From positions 5,738,118-5,802,117 of the forward strand of contig NC_023757.2 in the NCBI RefSeq assembly GCF_000499845.2: a stretch of DNA of 64,000 nucleotides, in the 5' to 3' direction. Of the stretch, positions 24,230-38,182 are shown piece after piece; within the stretch, counting starts at the first letter, position 1; each line of letters opens with the position of its first letter. The notes below the pieces were generated by a model. It was not told the origin of the DNA and made no database searches. It saw nothing but the letters and a program-made list of their open reading frames with translations. This stretch comes from Phaseolus vulgaris (Eukaryota; Streptophyta; Magnoliopsida; Fabales; Fabaceae). Position numbers and translations under genes: made by a program.

Positions 24230-25645
24230 TTGAACTTGTAAGCCTCATTTTGCAGTGAATCAACTACTCTGTATGAGCCTTCCCAGTTGGATTAAGTTTT
24301 AATTCATCATTGGTAACAAGAATAAGAGGTGTATCCTCAATATTGTAACACTATTGTACATTGACATTTTTCTGGTTAAACATTGTTATGTTCCTCTGGA
24401 AAATTTAGTATCTCATTAGTCGAAGTTGTGTTGTTGGTAGGGACTTTTACTAAATAAAGAGCGACTATGATAATCGTTTCATTTTTGCTAGGAAATTCCA
24501 TTGCTATATGCAGTGTAGAAACAATGGCTTTGAGCTTATTAAGAGTTTTCTGAGCAATCAAAGCATTGTACGAAGTGTTATCCTCTACTAGAATGTACTG
24601 AACTAGCAATAAGTTTTCGATACACTTCACTCATTTAGAACGTCATAAGAAAATCTACATATCCCCTGGTATGCACTCATGCCCCCTACGAACCCCAAAA
24701 ACAGGTTCAGGTATGAATAGATGAGGGTGGTAGATATGTCGAGCTTTTAGAATGTCGATTGACAAAGAACATTTTCCAAGCTTTCTTAGTCAATGAGGAC
24801 CTTTCTTACTGACCAATTTTCTATGGTGGCGGTGACAACGTTTGGGTCATCTTGTGTAGGGTCGTTGATGCAGAAATCTTCATTCGTGAATGTGATGGAT
24901 GAAAGGGAACATGGTGATAACAAACTTACTGAATTTATACTTTGAAGATGTCTTTTCCTTGTTGAACTTAAATTGCCTCCCCCTACAAATTCTCTTGTTA
25001 TAGTATTGATCTTGCCTTTAAATAATTAAGATTTTGAAGAGATTGTTCTCTCTATTTCTGCTCGGGGTTCTGGTGTCACTCGATCCTTGTGATTTCCTCG
25101 TCCTCGGCCTTAGAAAGCATCGCAAAGACCTTTGCCCAAACCTCCTCTCCAACCCCATCGGCTCCATTTGGGTTGACCATGTTCGTCGTGTTGCACAAAG
25201 CATCCTAGTGCCCCTTATCAGGTCTTGTACTTTATGACATTCTTTTGTAGAGTGTGCCCTAATTTTGGTGATAACTACAACTCTTAGTTGGATCAATAAA
25301 TGGAGGGAGAGTGCAGGTTGTGGGAGTCATACTAATTCGAGATTAAACGCTTTTTGAATGATGGCAAATTGACTATCATTCAATGAGTTTATCTTTCATA
25401 CTTACTCACATATCTTGTGTGGTATTTGTAGTAAGGGCAAGAGAAACTTTCATCATTTTCTTTCTTGCGTTTGAGTTCTCTAAAATGTTATCGTACTTCT
25501 CGATTGTGAATTTCGTCCATGTTGGCAGGATGAGCTTAGAAATGGATGCTCTAATAAAAGTTCCACCTTCTTCAATCTTTTTAATCCAAAGTTGTGTTGG
25601 CTTGATTGGTGGTCCTCCATCAATATATTAAAAGCTGCATCATAA
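24230..25645 (-). pseudogene. Ty3/gypsy (Tat-like) gag and protease remnant
   Basis: Reading downwards on the minus strand: a gag piece (LPTWTKFTIEKYDNILEN, about 25560-25490), a later gag piece typical of Tat-like elements (RAHSTKECHKVQDLI, about 25240) and a retropepsin-like region (EDNTSYNALIAQKTLNKLKA..IVSTLHIAMEFPS, 24590-24480). The usual RT, RNase H and integrase do not follow; a tandem array (next entry) lies there instead. Frames are interrupted throughout. Confidence 0.75.
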
Positions 25646-25649
25646 ACCT

Positions 25650-27551
25650 ACAAGTGAAAGAAGTACTACTTCTTAACACAAAAACAATAATGTATTATAA
25701 AACATGTATACCAAAGTAAAGATAAGCTAAATCTTTGATCTTACTAGAGTATTAAGGTGAATATACTTATTTATTGTTACATTAAATTAATTTCTCATAA
25801 GGATATACAAAGACAAAATCAAGTTGTGAAAGCATATAAACTTATATGATTGCAACAATTATTTGTTAGGAAGACTATACAAACAATAATTAGTCTTTTT
25901 AAACATATTTTCAATAATTAAAGCTAGTCATACGTATCCATTAAGACCTTTCTTTTTTTTTCCTTACAATAGTGATCTATCCCAAGATCACAAAAGCTCC
26001 AAGTATTATTTAATCATAAAATATCTCTATATGTTCTTAAAATAAGTTTTTTGATACAAGATAATCAAGTGACAAAGTGAGATGAGTTAAACATATAGAT
26101 AATAACCAATCAAGTGACAAAGTGAGATGAGTTAAACATAAATAATAACCAATCCTTATAAACTTAGAGCATATAAAATAAATATTGGATTCTTATATGC
26201 AAGTATTTGAAAATGTAAATATATACTATTATAAACAAAATGGAAATGTAATTTCATTAAAATGATACATTTTATTTTAAAAAAATGTGAGATTAAGCTA
26301 AAACAAGAGGTGTGAATTGGTTTTGAATTTTTTTGGAATGATTGATCCCTTTTTAAGTGCTTTTGAAAAATTGTTCTTTTTAGAAAATTGAATGCAATTC
26401 ATTTAAGAATCAATATTGATAAAGACTAGCAAAAATAATATAAAAGAGATAGATCACATAGAAAATTTATACTAGTTTATATCACAACTAATCCTACAAT
26501 ATTAAACCTTAAAATAACTGGAATTCACTATCTTTATATGTTTATCCAAGCACTGAGCACAAACATAACATACACAAGACAAGAAATAACAGAAGTTCAA
26601 TGTTTGAATATAATTCAAAATGATGTGTTTTACCCTTAGATCACACCAAAAGGAAACCAACTCTTTAACAATCTTGAAAACACTCTTTTAGCAATTGAAA
26701 ATAGTTCAGAAAGATCTCAAATGAACATTGTACTATTGATTTTATAAAGTATATTATATGTATGAAAGAATGAATAAATTTTTTTATTTATAAAGTTATG
26801 AAAACATTGATTAAAAAACTGATTTAGACACATTTAATCAATTATCTTAAGTGTGTACACTACAAAAAATAATGACGGTAGAGTCATAAAAAAAGTAACG
26901 CAAAGAGCAAAAAAGAGACGTTATATGGGGTTAGTGTGGGCTTAGTGTTCCTATAGAAATTGAAGCTAATCTTTTGGTGACTATGCATTAAAGACGACCT
27001 CCAATGAGACACAAATTTACAAGATAGTGTTAGTTAAGTCTACATAAAGAAAAATATATTATTTAATTATAGCGTAGGTTTTAGGGACATTAAAATGACT
27101 ATAATGATGAAAAATTGTTCATTGTTAATTATTACAAAGAGGGATATCCTAGTGTCATTTGGTTTGCAATTTAATACACTCATAAAGAGTCTAACAATTT
27201 CAAATTGTCAATTACAATAATAATTTTAAAAAAAAGTACCCTTAATTACCTTACCTTCTTTTAGTCAATAAACAAAAAAAAAATTACAAATTAATTAGAA
27301 CAACTTTTTCTGTCTTGTAAATTAACAGCAAGAATGAATTTAGGACATATGGCTAACCAAAAACAATCAATAACTTTAACATCATTTCTGTTAACGTTTT
27401 TTCAAACTTTTGCTTTTAGGCTCTAAACAGTTTTTAGATATTTTTTTGGTATTGAATTATTTTGTTAACAATTTTAGTTGCTCTGATCGAATAATGCGTT
27501 AGCTTACATCATCAAAAAATTTGACTGAGAAATAAAAGATAATATAACTAT
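25650..27551. other. Spacer with possible CACTA end
   Basis: A+T-rich. It includes the 45-bp duplication and a CACTACAAAAAATAATG word at about 26859 that resembles a CACTA terminus, but no partner end was found. No gene. Confidence 0.45.
26063..26150. repeat. 45-bp tandem duplication
   Basis: AATCAAGTGACAAAGTGAGA.. occurs at 26063 and again at 26108, nearly identical over 45 bp, with a 2-bp deletion in the second copy. The surroundings are A+T-rich spacer. Confidence 0.92.
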
Positions 27552-27956
27552 CACTAAGATAAAATTATTAAATAAAAAATAATTTTAAAAATAAAAAATA
27601 ATTGATTAAGTTAATACTATTTTAAAAAAATTATTAATATCTAAAATAGTTTATATAATTAATAAATTATTTTTATATTAATATTTAATTAGTTATCAAA
27701 GATTTTAACTTTATTGATAAAAAAAAAAAAATCAAAGATTTTAACTATAACTATCTAGATTTCAAAGTTGGTAACTAAAATCTAATAACTAAAAGATATC
27801 AATTTAAAAATTATTTATTAATGATAAAAATTAATTTAAATATTAATAATTATTTTAGTATCTAAAACACTATTAATTTACTTAATATAATAATAAATTA
27901 TTTTTATCTTTAAAATTAATTTTTATGTAATAATTTTTTGTAAGTATGTTTTCAAT
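27552..27956. mobile_element. Degenerate CACTA-type hairpin MITE
   Basis: It starts near CACTAAGATAAAATTATT and ends near TAATTTTTTGTAAGTATG. Between these the family arms (TTATCAAAGATTTTAACT and its inverse) can be followed. A short A-rich duplication with repeated ATCAAAGATTTTAACT lies in the centre. Confidence 0.6.
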
Positions 27957-29010
27957 CCGTGATTTATTCATATGAAATAAATATAAAATATTTGATCTAT
28001 TATTAATTACTTTTTGCACTAACTTGTTATTTTGACGAGATAAAGCAACCTATCATCCTTCTGTAATGTAACTATCCTACGACAGAAAATTTACTTGCAG
28101 AAACAACTTTTGAAGCGAACAATGAATTATCTTAGTTTTCCTTTTGATTTTTTAACATGCTTCTAGACAACTTTAAACATGAACAATTTTGTTGTTCGAT
28201 ACAATCTAATATAAAAATGTATTTTTTCAGTTTTTTTTTTTCATTTAAATTTCTAATGAAAGAAAGGATTCCCAGTGTGAAGAACCCTAGCTAGGGACAT
28301 AATCAGCATTGCAACCAGAAATATCAAGTTTAATGATAAAGTTAATGTAGTAACTTTTTTGCACCATAGGTCACAAAGATTATGGGAATATATATATCAT
28401 AATGTTGACCCTTATGTCCTACACTAAGACTACCAAACAATTTGGTACTATATTTTATGAGCCTAGGAGGCAGACATTAATGATGATTTGGACCAAGAAA
28501 ATGTAAAGAATAATGATTCCAATGAATAATAACTCAAGGTGTGTATGTATATATGTGTCCCCATGAATAAAATAAAATTAACACCTACAGTTATTATTTC
28601 ATAGTAGAACTTAATATTTTAAAAGAACTTGCATTGGTATTGGTGCCTTAGAATTTGTTTAAGTGTTAATCAATTTGATTGAATTGAGGAAGTTGGTTGG
28701 AATAAAATAAAATTGAAATGCTCGATGCATTAAACAGTTTAAATTCTAGTTGGCTATTTGCTTGTTGGTGATGTTATATCAAAACCATGGTGCACTGAAG
28801 AGAAAGAAGCATATTTTCAAGAAACCAAATATTCATTCTTCTTAAAAACACTATTATTTTTTGAGTCCACTATATTTATATTAAGAATTCTACATTTTTC
28901 TTAATCTACTATATTTATATTTATGTCAAGTGTAAGTTGGAATTAATTCATAGATTGGTATAAATACAAAAGAAAAATAATATATAAGAAAAAATATATA
29001 GTATTAAAAA

Positions 29011-29285
29011 GTGTACTTTAAACTTATATCAATTTAATAAAAGTGACTTACAAAATCAGTTTATAAGGTGAAGTTTGCACTCATTCAGATATTATAAAAT
29101 ATTTTTAACTCGTGTGTGAGACTATATAATGAGTGGTGCAATATCTGTCTGATCAGTCCAACAAACTCTTATTATGATAGATTATATATGACTCTGATAT
29201 CATTATATCAAAAAATAAATTTTAAGTCTAACTCAACATTACAAAACCTAAAATGAAGTTTGTACTCAATTATATATTATATATA
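29011..29285 (-). mobile_element. TRIM-like mini LTR retrotransposon, copy 2 (degenerate)
   Basis: The same layout as the copy at 4640: terminal repeats with AAGGTGAAGTTTGCACTCA and AAATGAAGTTTGTACTCA, the central AGTCCAACAAACTCTTATTA, and the primer-site complement GACTCTGATATCATTA at about 29189-29205. It has drifted strongly from copy 1. Confidence 0.7.
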
Positions 29286-30439
29286 TTTTTGTCTTTAGTC
29301 GATGGAGTATATCAAATAAATAAGTATATTATTTTAAAATTTTGTATTGAAAATTGTGTCTTATATATTATGAGATTGTTTATGTTTCATAGTAGCTTTT
29401 TTAAGTGTGAGCTTTTTTAAGTGTCTTTTATCAAAAGGAAAAAAAAACACTCAATAAATGGTGTCATAACTATTCATTCATCTTTAATCACTTCTGACTT
29501 TTTTTTAGTAGTTCTTATTTGTGTATTTTTATTTTATACTCAATCAAAGTATGGAAATGGTTGATGAACCCTATGCTTGTTTTGAAGCAAAGATGATATT
29601 GAAATGAATCGAAGTCCTAGTAGTATACAAAGAGTAATTAAGGGCATTTTCTTAAAAATGAATGGAATTATTATTGGAGGTAGGAAGGCACTAGTTGTGG
29701 ATATGGTGGTGATAGGGGGAGTAACAACTTGTCCTTGCCATTTGCCTTGTTGAGTTCAATCTTCCATTTGACCCTACTTTCATCTCATTTGTTGTTTGGT
29801 AGCATAATCATTGGTGCACTTAAGTGTAGTGTTGTGTTCTTTGTGCATTGATTATTGTCCTTGTCATTTTGAAGATCTTAGGAGAAAGAAGAGTATGTGG
29901 TAGGACATGCTCATCGGTTGTTGGTCGCGTGTTAAGTTATGATGTTGCCTTTCGGGAATATGTACCCCACACCCTTCACTTATGTCTTCTCAATGTGTTA
30001 CTTTTTTTTTTATTATATATACAAAAGTTCTATGTCAAGAGAACTAAAACCATATATTTTTACTATTAATATATAAACAATATAATTAGAAAGACTAAGT
30101 AAACCATTTTTATACTTTTTAATACTATTTTTCGATTACAACTTATCACTCCATATTAAATATAATTTTTTTTAATAAAACTATGTTGTTTAGTTTAATT
30201 TTTTATTTTTATATTTTAGTGATGGAAGGTATTATTATTATTGATGTAATATATTTTTTACATGTAATTATTTAAAAAAAAAATATAATTATACTTTTGT
30301 AATCAATTAAGTCTCACAATCATTTTTATTTAACACAAAAACTATACCATACAACATAAAATATATATATATATAAATTACTACAAAATAATTAACTTAT
30401 AATTAAGATAAATAATACTAGAACACTTCATACATTTCA

Positions 30440-31620
30440 CCTTTCAAAACTCTTGTCCATTGAAAAGTTTTTCATTGGCAGCTTCCTACAGATCAACATA
30501 TTCAAAATAAAGGTCTACATATTTGTTCTATGTCTACGCTTTGTGAAAAACACAAGGAATCTATTCAACATTTATTTTTTGAATGTGCTAATGCTTTGCG
30601 TATTTGGAGTTGAGTTGGACATATTTTTCCTAGTTATGATTTCTCTAATAAGGATGATTTTCTTTCTTTTATTAATAGTGATGGTAGTTTGTTGGTTAAA
30701 TTGGTTAAGCTAGCTGTGATAACTTTTTCTATTTGGATGATATGGTGTATGAGGAATTATGCTTGTTTTCAGGATAAGATTGAAGTTTCTAGGATTATTT
30801 TGGTTATTAAAGATTTAACTTGTCTAGTGGGTAATTCGTCTAAAGCTTCAATGAAGAATGATATGTTTGATTTCAATGTGCTCAAGTTTTTTGATATTAA
30901 CACTCGTACTGGTAAAGTTCTACGTCCTCTTCTTGTCAGATGGGAGTTTCCTTCACCAGGCTGGGTTAAAATTAACACTGATGGGGCTGCTAGGGGTTAT
31001 CCAGGTCTTGCCGCTTGTGGAAGTATTTTTCGTGGGAATATAGGGGAGTTTATTGAAACTTTCTCTGCATTTCTTGACGTTCATATTGTTTTTGTTGCTG
31101 AATTTTATGGAGTTATATATGTTTTGGAGGAAGCTCAAAAGTTTGGTTTTACTAATGTCTGACTGGAATGTGAGTCTGCCTTGGTTTGTGTTGCATTTAC
31201 TGCTAGGACAAATGTTCCTTGGATGTTTTGTAATCGATGGAATACTTGTCTTAATTACTGTGGAAAAATCAGGTTTAGGGTTACTCATATTTTTTGTGAA
31301 GGAAATGCGTGTGTTGATAAGTTGGCTAATTTAGGAATTATTCATAGAGAATCCTTTCATTGGTATAATAGGCTTCCATCTAGTCTGTTATTAGAATTCT
31401 TTATTAATAGGTATAGTCTACCTATGTATCGTTTTTGTTAACATATGGGTTTTGGTATAGTCCCCCATACTTTTGTATTTTCTTTTTTTTCTTCCTTTTT
31501 TTAATAATACTTTTTTTATGTGATGACAAATAATTGTTGTTATTTGAGGTGTCAGTCTAGCTGAGATGTCAAGTAGCATAGTGATGCCTAACATGAAAGC
31601 TTTTTATAAAAAATAATAAT
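30440..31620 (+). pseudogene. LINE ORF2 end: zinc-binding region and RNase H, one nonsense codon in RNase H
   Basis: Readable in broken frames are the reverse-transcriptase zinc-binding module (STLCEKHKESIQHLFFECAN, 30530-30600), then LAVITFSIWMIWCMRNYACF, and an RNase H of the plant LINE type (VKINTDGAARGYPGLAACG.., AEFYGVIYVLEEAQKFGF). At 31160 TGA replaces the expected Trp of a VWLECES motif, and the same frame then continues (LECESALVCVAFTARTNVP, FCEGNACVDKLAN) to 31441. The 3' part ends with GATGCCTAACATGAAAGC and A-rich sequence at about 31620. It is 5'-truncated. Confidence 0.85.
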
Positions 31621-33302
31621 ACTAAAGTATAATTTATTGTTTATTTATATTATTAATTACTAATAAATTTGTACATATGTATGTTTAATGTTATATTCAT
31701 ATGTGTTTTTTTTTTTAAGTTTGGGTAGTGGATTTCAATTCCACATTGAAATAATTTTTATTGTAAAATAGTGTAAATGTTTAAATTGGTCCTCTGAATT
31801 GTGTGGTATTGTATTTTTAATTTTTGAAAATAGCATTATTATGAAAAAAGTTATTGAATGTGAAAAAGTTACTCAATTTTTCCTAACATTAAAAATTATG
31901 GGTTAAAGTTAACATCTATACCGAGGTGAGATCGATATTATCTGTGTACAAGAGTTGAAGTTGTACACATACATGGTAAGCCAAATAGAAAATTGTTTTT
32001 TTTACCTTTTCAAAAGTTATGACTTCATAATATGTCATTTTCAATTTAGTTCTTCAACTTAACCTCATTTTGATTCCTAAAATTAATTTTGAATCTTTAA
32101 TTAAGTTCTATATATATATAAAAAAAATATCAGTAAATACAACTTTATAGTTTATCTTGACCTTTGCATTATCTATCTTTATATCGTGTTCATCATTTAA
32201 AATTTAAATATTCACAAGATTAAATGTAATGTTAAAAATATACTTTTAAACATTACAAGAGATTAAAAATAAGTTTTAAAAATATTATACGCATTAATAG
32301 TATATAAGTTAATAAGTTGATTTAAATAAAAGATTTTATTTGAAATCTTACAGAATTTTATTAGTGATGTCTTGGATTTAGTTAATAACTGTTGCTATAT
32401 TTAATTATTCATCAATTAGTTTAATGATTATATAAATAAATAGATATCATGCAATATACTATAACAATGAAAAGAGTATATGCGCAATATATAACTTTAA
32501 AATATACTATAACATTTTTTTAATTTAAACTTTAGTTGAATAAAAGATAATCATTCTATAAGCACAACAAACAAATATCATATATTAACTTTCATATATT
32601 TATTTAGTCCAAGGAGTCAAAACAATTATAGTGAAAAAAATAACTCCAAATCAACATTAAATTTTGAGGTTAGAGGAAAAGACTTAGAAAATAGCTTTAG
32701 AGTAAAAATATATATTTTAAATAATACTTAAATATTTTATTATTAAAATAAAAAGAGTATATAAATAAAAAAATAGAGTTTTTATTTCAAAAGAACATCC
32801 ATCTCTCTAAAAGTTACATATTTTCTTCCTGTGCCTTCTATCTAAATTTTTGAGCATTTCTGTCATCAAAATGACGATTAGAGTTTGTCATTGAATTTTT
32901 GACAGTGAATATTTCAAGATTGTATGTTTAGAGTTTTAGACAAAGTAAGTTCATTTTTGCTCATTTTTCTTTTGAGTCGGTTTTGATTTGGTTAGGTTTA
33001 CTTTTAATATAAGTCTTTGCATGTGACGTTTTTTGCTTTAGGATCAGTCTCTGTTAGCTCAGAGTCCTATAGTGATATAGCTAGATTTTGCTTTATCAAG
33101 ACTTTGGGATGCAAGTTTAGTTGTCATTGGGCCCTGTAGGTGTTGAAGCTCTTAGTGAACACCTACTCAAACTCAGGTAAGGGGAGCTAATTTTATTTTA
33201 AATAGAACCCTAGGTTAGAAGATTTGGATGTGGGGGGTGACGTAGTCACCAATCTGAATTTTTTTTGCATGATTACTTAGTTTTTAGTAGACACACACAT
33301 AT
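31621..33302. other. Spacer with LTR-like scraps
   Basis: Mostly A+T-rich. The stretch 33040-33240 is more complex and includes TCAGGTAAGG, a good 5' splice-site match, after text with CTTAGTGAACACCTACTCAA. No protein similarity is recognised, so it may be part of an old gene or element. Confidence 0.4.
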
Positions 33303-33484
33303 ATTGGTTTCTAAATTAGTTTCTATTATTGTTAAATAGTTTCTAAATTGGTATCTAATTAGCAACCAAGGATATTGCTACCAATTTTTTTTAGTTTCTA
33401 AAATGGTCTCTAATTTAGTTACTATTGCAATTAATTATTTTGGTATCTAAAAATTGGTTTTTATTTCATGATTTTCTTGTAGTG
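33303..33484. mobile_element. Partial CACTA-type hairpin MITE (right end only)
   Basis: It contains TTGGTTTCTAAATTAGTTTC, the central ATCTAATTAGCAACCAAGG, then jumps to the right arm and the intact terminus ATGATTTTCTTGTAGTG. Most of the left arm is missing. The sequence is close to the copy at 5808, suggesting recent shared ancestry. Confidence 0.85.
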
Positions 33485-35200
33485 TTTATAGATAGATGAT
33501 GATTCTTTTAAAATAAAACCTGGATAACTGAATTTCTATTTATATAATTTTTTATTTATTTTAATAATGAAATATTCATGTGTCATTTTAATTGTACCAC
33601 TTTTATTCTAAGACTAATTTTTTCGATTCTTACAAAATATATATATATATATAATTTAATATTTAATACTGGTGCAATATTTATTTAAATAATTAAATAG
33701 AATATTTTTTTTATAATTTATTTTATTATTCCATTTATAGAAACTGGGTATGAAATAATCGAATATATAAATGTATGAGATGCTGCCACATGTAAGAAAG
33801 TTTATAATCTCGTGTTTTGTATAATAAAACTTTGGAACGTCAATGAAATAAATAATAAATATTTTGTAGCATATCATATTTATATTTTAAGAAAATCATT
33901 AAAAAAAATTAAATTTAGAAATAAAAAATAATTAATTACTATATTTATTAAATTAGTTTCTATTAGTTATAATATAGACTGAATTAAATTAGGTCAAACG
34001 GATTTATCTTTAACTTATTAAGTTCACTCTCTTGATTGAGTTATTTAATCAGACTAAGTTTTACAACATTAAATAATAGTTATGATGATGATAATAATAA
34101 TAATGACTAGATAAGATGGTGAAGAGGATGAAAATCTTATCATAAAATAATAATGATGATAGTATTAATAAAATAATAATAACAATGATAATATTAATTA
34201 GAATATCACCAATAATAACAATAAAAATTATGTAAGGTTAAATTAAAATTAAAATTGAAGGTAAAAATAATGAAAGAGAAGAATGAAGGATACGTAGTTT
34301 CTATCCAATTCATTTTTAAGATAAAAGTTACAATAAAATAACTATTTTATCATAGCATATCTAACATTTAAGTCGTAACCAATTAATGGATTAATTTGAA
34401 GATAGTTTGTTTATAAAATAAATTGAGTTTTTAAAATACTTTAAAGTAAGAAACTTCCGTGTGTTTTTCTCTTTTAAACATTTAATTATTTCATCTGACA
34501 ATTATTTTAATTTTTGTGCATGTACGTAGTTCAAAATTTTCACCAAAGTTATCACCATAGTATATTTATTACCTATTATAATACATAAACGTTAAAATAT
34601 ATGGGTTAAAGTCGGATCGCCTTGCAGGTACACATACCTAACCATGAGAAAAAGTCGAGAGGTCTAATTGATGAAGCTCATCCTAATAAACTTGTCAGTC
34701 ATAAGTCCAACTTGAAATAAGAGTGAATCGAGAATCCAATCTAAGAAATTCAAAGAATCCGAGAAGTCAACACTTAAAGAAGATTAGGTTCTAGACCCTT
34801 TGTAAGAATAGGTATATTATTGACATTTTACTCATGCTGACAACTTATTTTAAACCTTTTATTTAGTTTTTTTTTTATATCAATCTTAATTTTATCAATT
34901 CATGAATATGAATATATGAACTAATAGTTACAAACTTTATATTTTTTTTTCTTTTTTACCATCAACCCATGCAACATAACTGTTTGACCAAATCATACTT
35001 CTCACTGCACACTGTCAATGCAGAGAAACCTGGCAGGATCATTGAATCTTACTATAGGAAGCTGTTGTATTCCACTACAAACTTTATATTTCACTCAACA
35101 CTAATTTAGATTCGAAATTTAAATGATACTTCATATTATTTCATTAAAGTATTTGCATAATTTAATAAGTCTTGGTCTAATATATCTAAGTAACCGAGTA

Positions 35201-35257
<57 letters not shown>

Positions 35258-37639
35258 GAAGATAATGGTAAAAGATAAAAGGAATATAGTTATGAAGGTC
35301 TAGCTGAATTAGCTGAGCAGGGTAAGTAAATTACTGTAAATTCCCTTATATGTGTTTCATATTCCTATAGGTAAAAAAATTAAATAGATGTAGTTCTTTT
35401 GGTTAAAAAAACACATTTTAATAGTTATGTTCTGATTAATTGTGAGAGAAATACGTGAATTATATGTTGAAACATTAAAAATACATAATTAAAAAAGTGA
35501 AAATAATGAATTCTAGTTTACAACAGGAATTTATTGAATCTCCTATTTATAAAAAAAATACAATTCCTTTAAACTTCTTTTTATAATGAAATACACCATC
35601 TTAAAGGTTAATAACTTTTATTATTAATAATAAATAAATTAAATAAATGGTTCATTTCAGAGATATTCCAATCTTAAAAAAAATAACTAAAATATCAAAA
35701 TTCATCTGAATTACAAACATATCATAATACAAACCTATAAAGATCTAAGATGCCATAAGAAATGTAAAAGTTAATAACTAATCTAAATTATTCTTATTTA
35801 TTTGCATAAGAGTAAAGGAAAATCAAGGAGAAAGTTCGACTAGTATAAATTAAATCTTCATGCCATGTTAGGTTATGAGAAACCTCAAATTATTTGTGCC
35901 TTTGCCATTTGAAAAGTTCATTGATTTATATTCCTCTTGGTGTGGCATGGTTATGGTGAGATGCATTTTGTGATCCAACAACCTTTAAATTAGGGTGTAA
36001 AGTCAAGCTTCATAATAATTCAAAGAGGCTTTTTCAATTGATGATGAATCATCCTAATCATCATGCTCCTCTTCCTCCTTTGACCCCACCAATGCATCCC
36101 CTTTGGTATATCAAATGAAGAAGTGTAACCAAATGACCCCAAATTAAAGCATATGGAGAAAGTCAATGAGCCCACTTCACACCCTTCAAACTCTCCTTTT
36201 TCTCCCATCATTTGGTCATTGCTATCACCAAACTACCACACTCATGCTTCAATCACAAATCCTCTTTAGCACCCTTTTGGCCAAATTCATTTCATTAGTT
36301 AATTCAATTACTATAACACAAGTATTTAAGGTGGGGTGGAATAAATCTCATCTTAAGATAATATTAAACAATACAAAACTAATTAGTGTTATTAACACAT
36401 GCAATCACTTACTTTAAAGTACATTGGTGAATTATTCTAATAGGTTAGGCTAATAAGATTGTTTAGCTTCATTTTTTATTTAGGATAAGTTAGACAACTC
36501 CATTTGAGATACTATAGTCCTAACTAACCCCCTTCATACCATTTTGTAACTACCATCTTTATAATATCTTCAATGTGAAGTTCTTCTATTTATTGAAATA
36601 AATTGGAATCATTTTTTTTTTGAAGTCCAAAATACTCATGGTCAAGCACATCAAGATATGGAAATCTATTTGAAAGAGTGACTTTCAACAATTATTTTTT
36701 TGGCACATACCCCACACTCAAAAACATAGTTATTTCTCAATTACAATCCATCATCTTGACATAAATTGGGTGGGTTCTTAACCTAATTTGTATGTTTTGC
36801 TCACACTTGTTGGTATGAAAATGTGTAAAGTTAATAACATAAGCATGAGCTATGTTTGTAGTTTTGAGCATTAGACTTTAATGTGAATAGTGACAGTGTT
36901 AGAAATTTGTCCAGGTGTCAGCAGCTTCATCTTCACTTGGCTAGTCCCATTAATTCAATGTTCCCCTCACTGTTCTTTTCCACTTCTTCACTTTATCTTC
37001 CTTTTTCTTTCTTTGACCATTCCCTCATTCAAAAGGCTTAGTTTTCTTGCTTTAAGGTGTTGGAGAGCATGTGAAATTGATAGAATGGCTTGAAGCATTG
37101 CAGTTGAGATTGTGATCTTTTTAAGGGCCCTTCAAATTTGGTTCATCTACCTTTCTGTTGTTTGTCTAATTCAACTTTCTTTCTTGCTTCAACAATTTTC
37201 CTTTTCATTCTGTGCAAGGCTTCAACATCACTCTGATGCTGCCAAACTTTCTTATGCAATGATTCATAGAGGAAAACAATTGTATATTTAGTCTCTAAAT
37301 CAGATTCAACTTCATTTTAACTTTTGTACTTCAGATTGACTTTTTTTAACTTTCAAAATGTTTTTTTTTCCGAACTATCTATGGTTTTGTCAATAACAAA
37401 ATTGATGGAGAGTGACACATTTTTTTTAAAAACTAAAACTAAGTTTTAAAAAATACAATAACAAAAACACATTTTTTTTTCTATTTAGGAAATAACTAAA
37501 TAATCCTTAAAACTATTTTACATGCATAGCTCAAAATTAACATTAAATAAAAATGAACTTTTAAAATAATAATTAATTAAATTAACTATTATTTTAAAAA
37601 TAAAAAAATATTATTAGTATCTCACTCTTCTCTAGAGAA
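33485..37639. other. A+T-rich spacer
   Basis: No gene recognised. The stretches 34600-34800, 35990-36240 and 36880-37260 are of higher complexity and pyrimidine-rich in part. Short frames there (36020-36211, 36890-37093) show no domain. Confidence 0.45.
35203..35255. repeat. (TA)n microsatellite, longest in the window
   Basis: An uninterrupted TA tract of about 52 bp. It could form a cruciform and is likely hypervariable. Confidence 0.95.
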
Positions 37640-38182
37640 GTGATAAGTCTCCATGGTTTATCTTCAAGCATAGTGTTGGATAGAGCTCCAAAAATTGAAA
37701 ACCATCATTCGAGGATACTTTTAGAAAAACTTGAAATTAAGTTGTACTCTTCAAATTTTTATCCTCAAAAGAATGGTCAAAATAAAATTGAAAACATAGC
37801 TCTTTCCACTATGCCTAGAGTAATCATAAAAGACAAACACAACTCTAGAGATGAGCATGCACACCATAAAGTAGTTCACAAAACTACTTATATTTCTACT
37901 TTTGAGATTGTATGTGGGCTAAATCATCTTTCTTCTTTTGAGTTGTTACCATCTCCTATAGGATTTGTGCCTAAGGAGAAAGTAACCACAATTGAAAATT
38001 TTAAAATGCATAAGATGATTAGAGAACACATACAACAATTAAAAAAGAAATATTGTAAAAAGTTGTCAAACACAAAAGAAAAAGAAAAATGGCAACTTAG
38101 TGAAATTAATTTTCAAACTAACACCTCTGCTTTATTTGATGATTTCCGTAGGTACACGTTTGACCCGGGAGGGCAATCCTAG
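37640..38182 (+). pseudogene. Ty3/gypsy integrase C-terminal remnant
   Basis: HGLSSSIVLDRAPKIENHHS matches the integrase core (usually SDRDPKF), followed by FYPQKNGQNKIENIALSTM (usually HPQTDGQTEVVNRTL) and VVHKTTYISTFEIVCGLN (usually VHKTTGKSPFEVVYGLN). The catalytic Asp and Glu positions are still readable. After about 38090 the frame jumps to non-homologous text, an internal deletion that joins integrase to sequence near the 3' LTR. Earlier gag and RT are missing. Confidence 0.82.

Noticed and set aside
26857..27130. CACTACAAAAAATAATG as a CACTA element start
   Set aside because: No inverse partner end or target duplication could be found, so only noted as a possible scrap.
34990..35060. 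Text resembling the end of 18S rRNA (ACCTGGCAGGATCATTGA)
   Set aside because: Similarity is under 20 bp with mismatches and no rRNA flanks it; probably chance.
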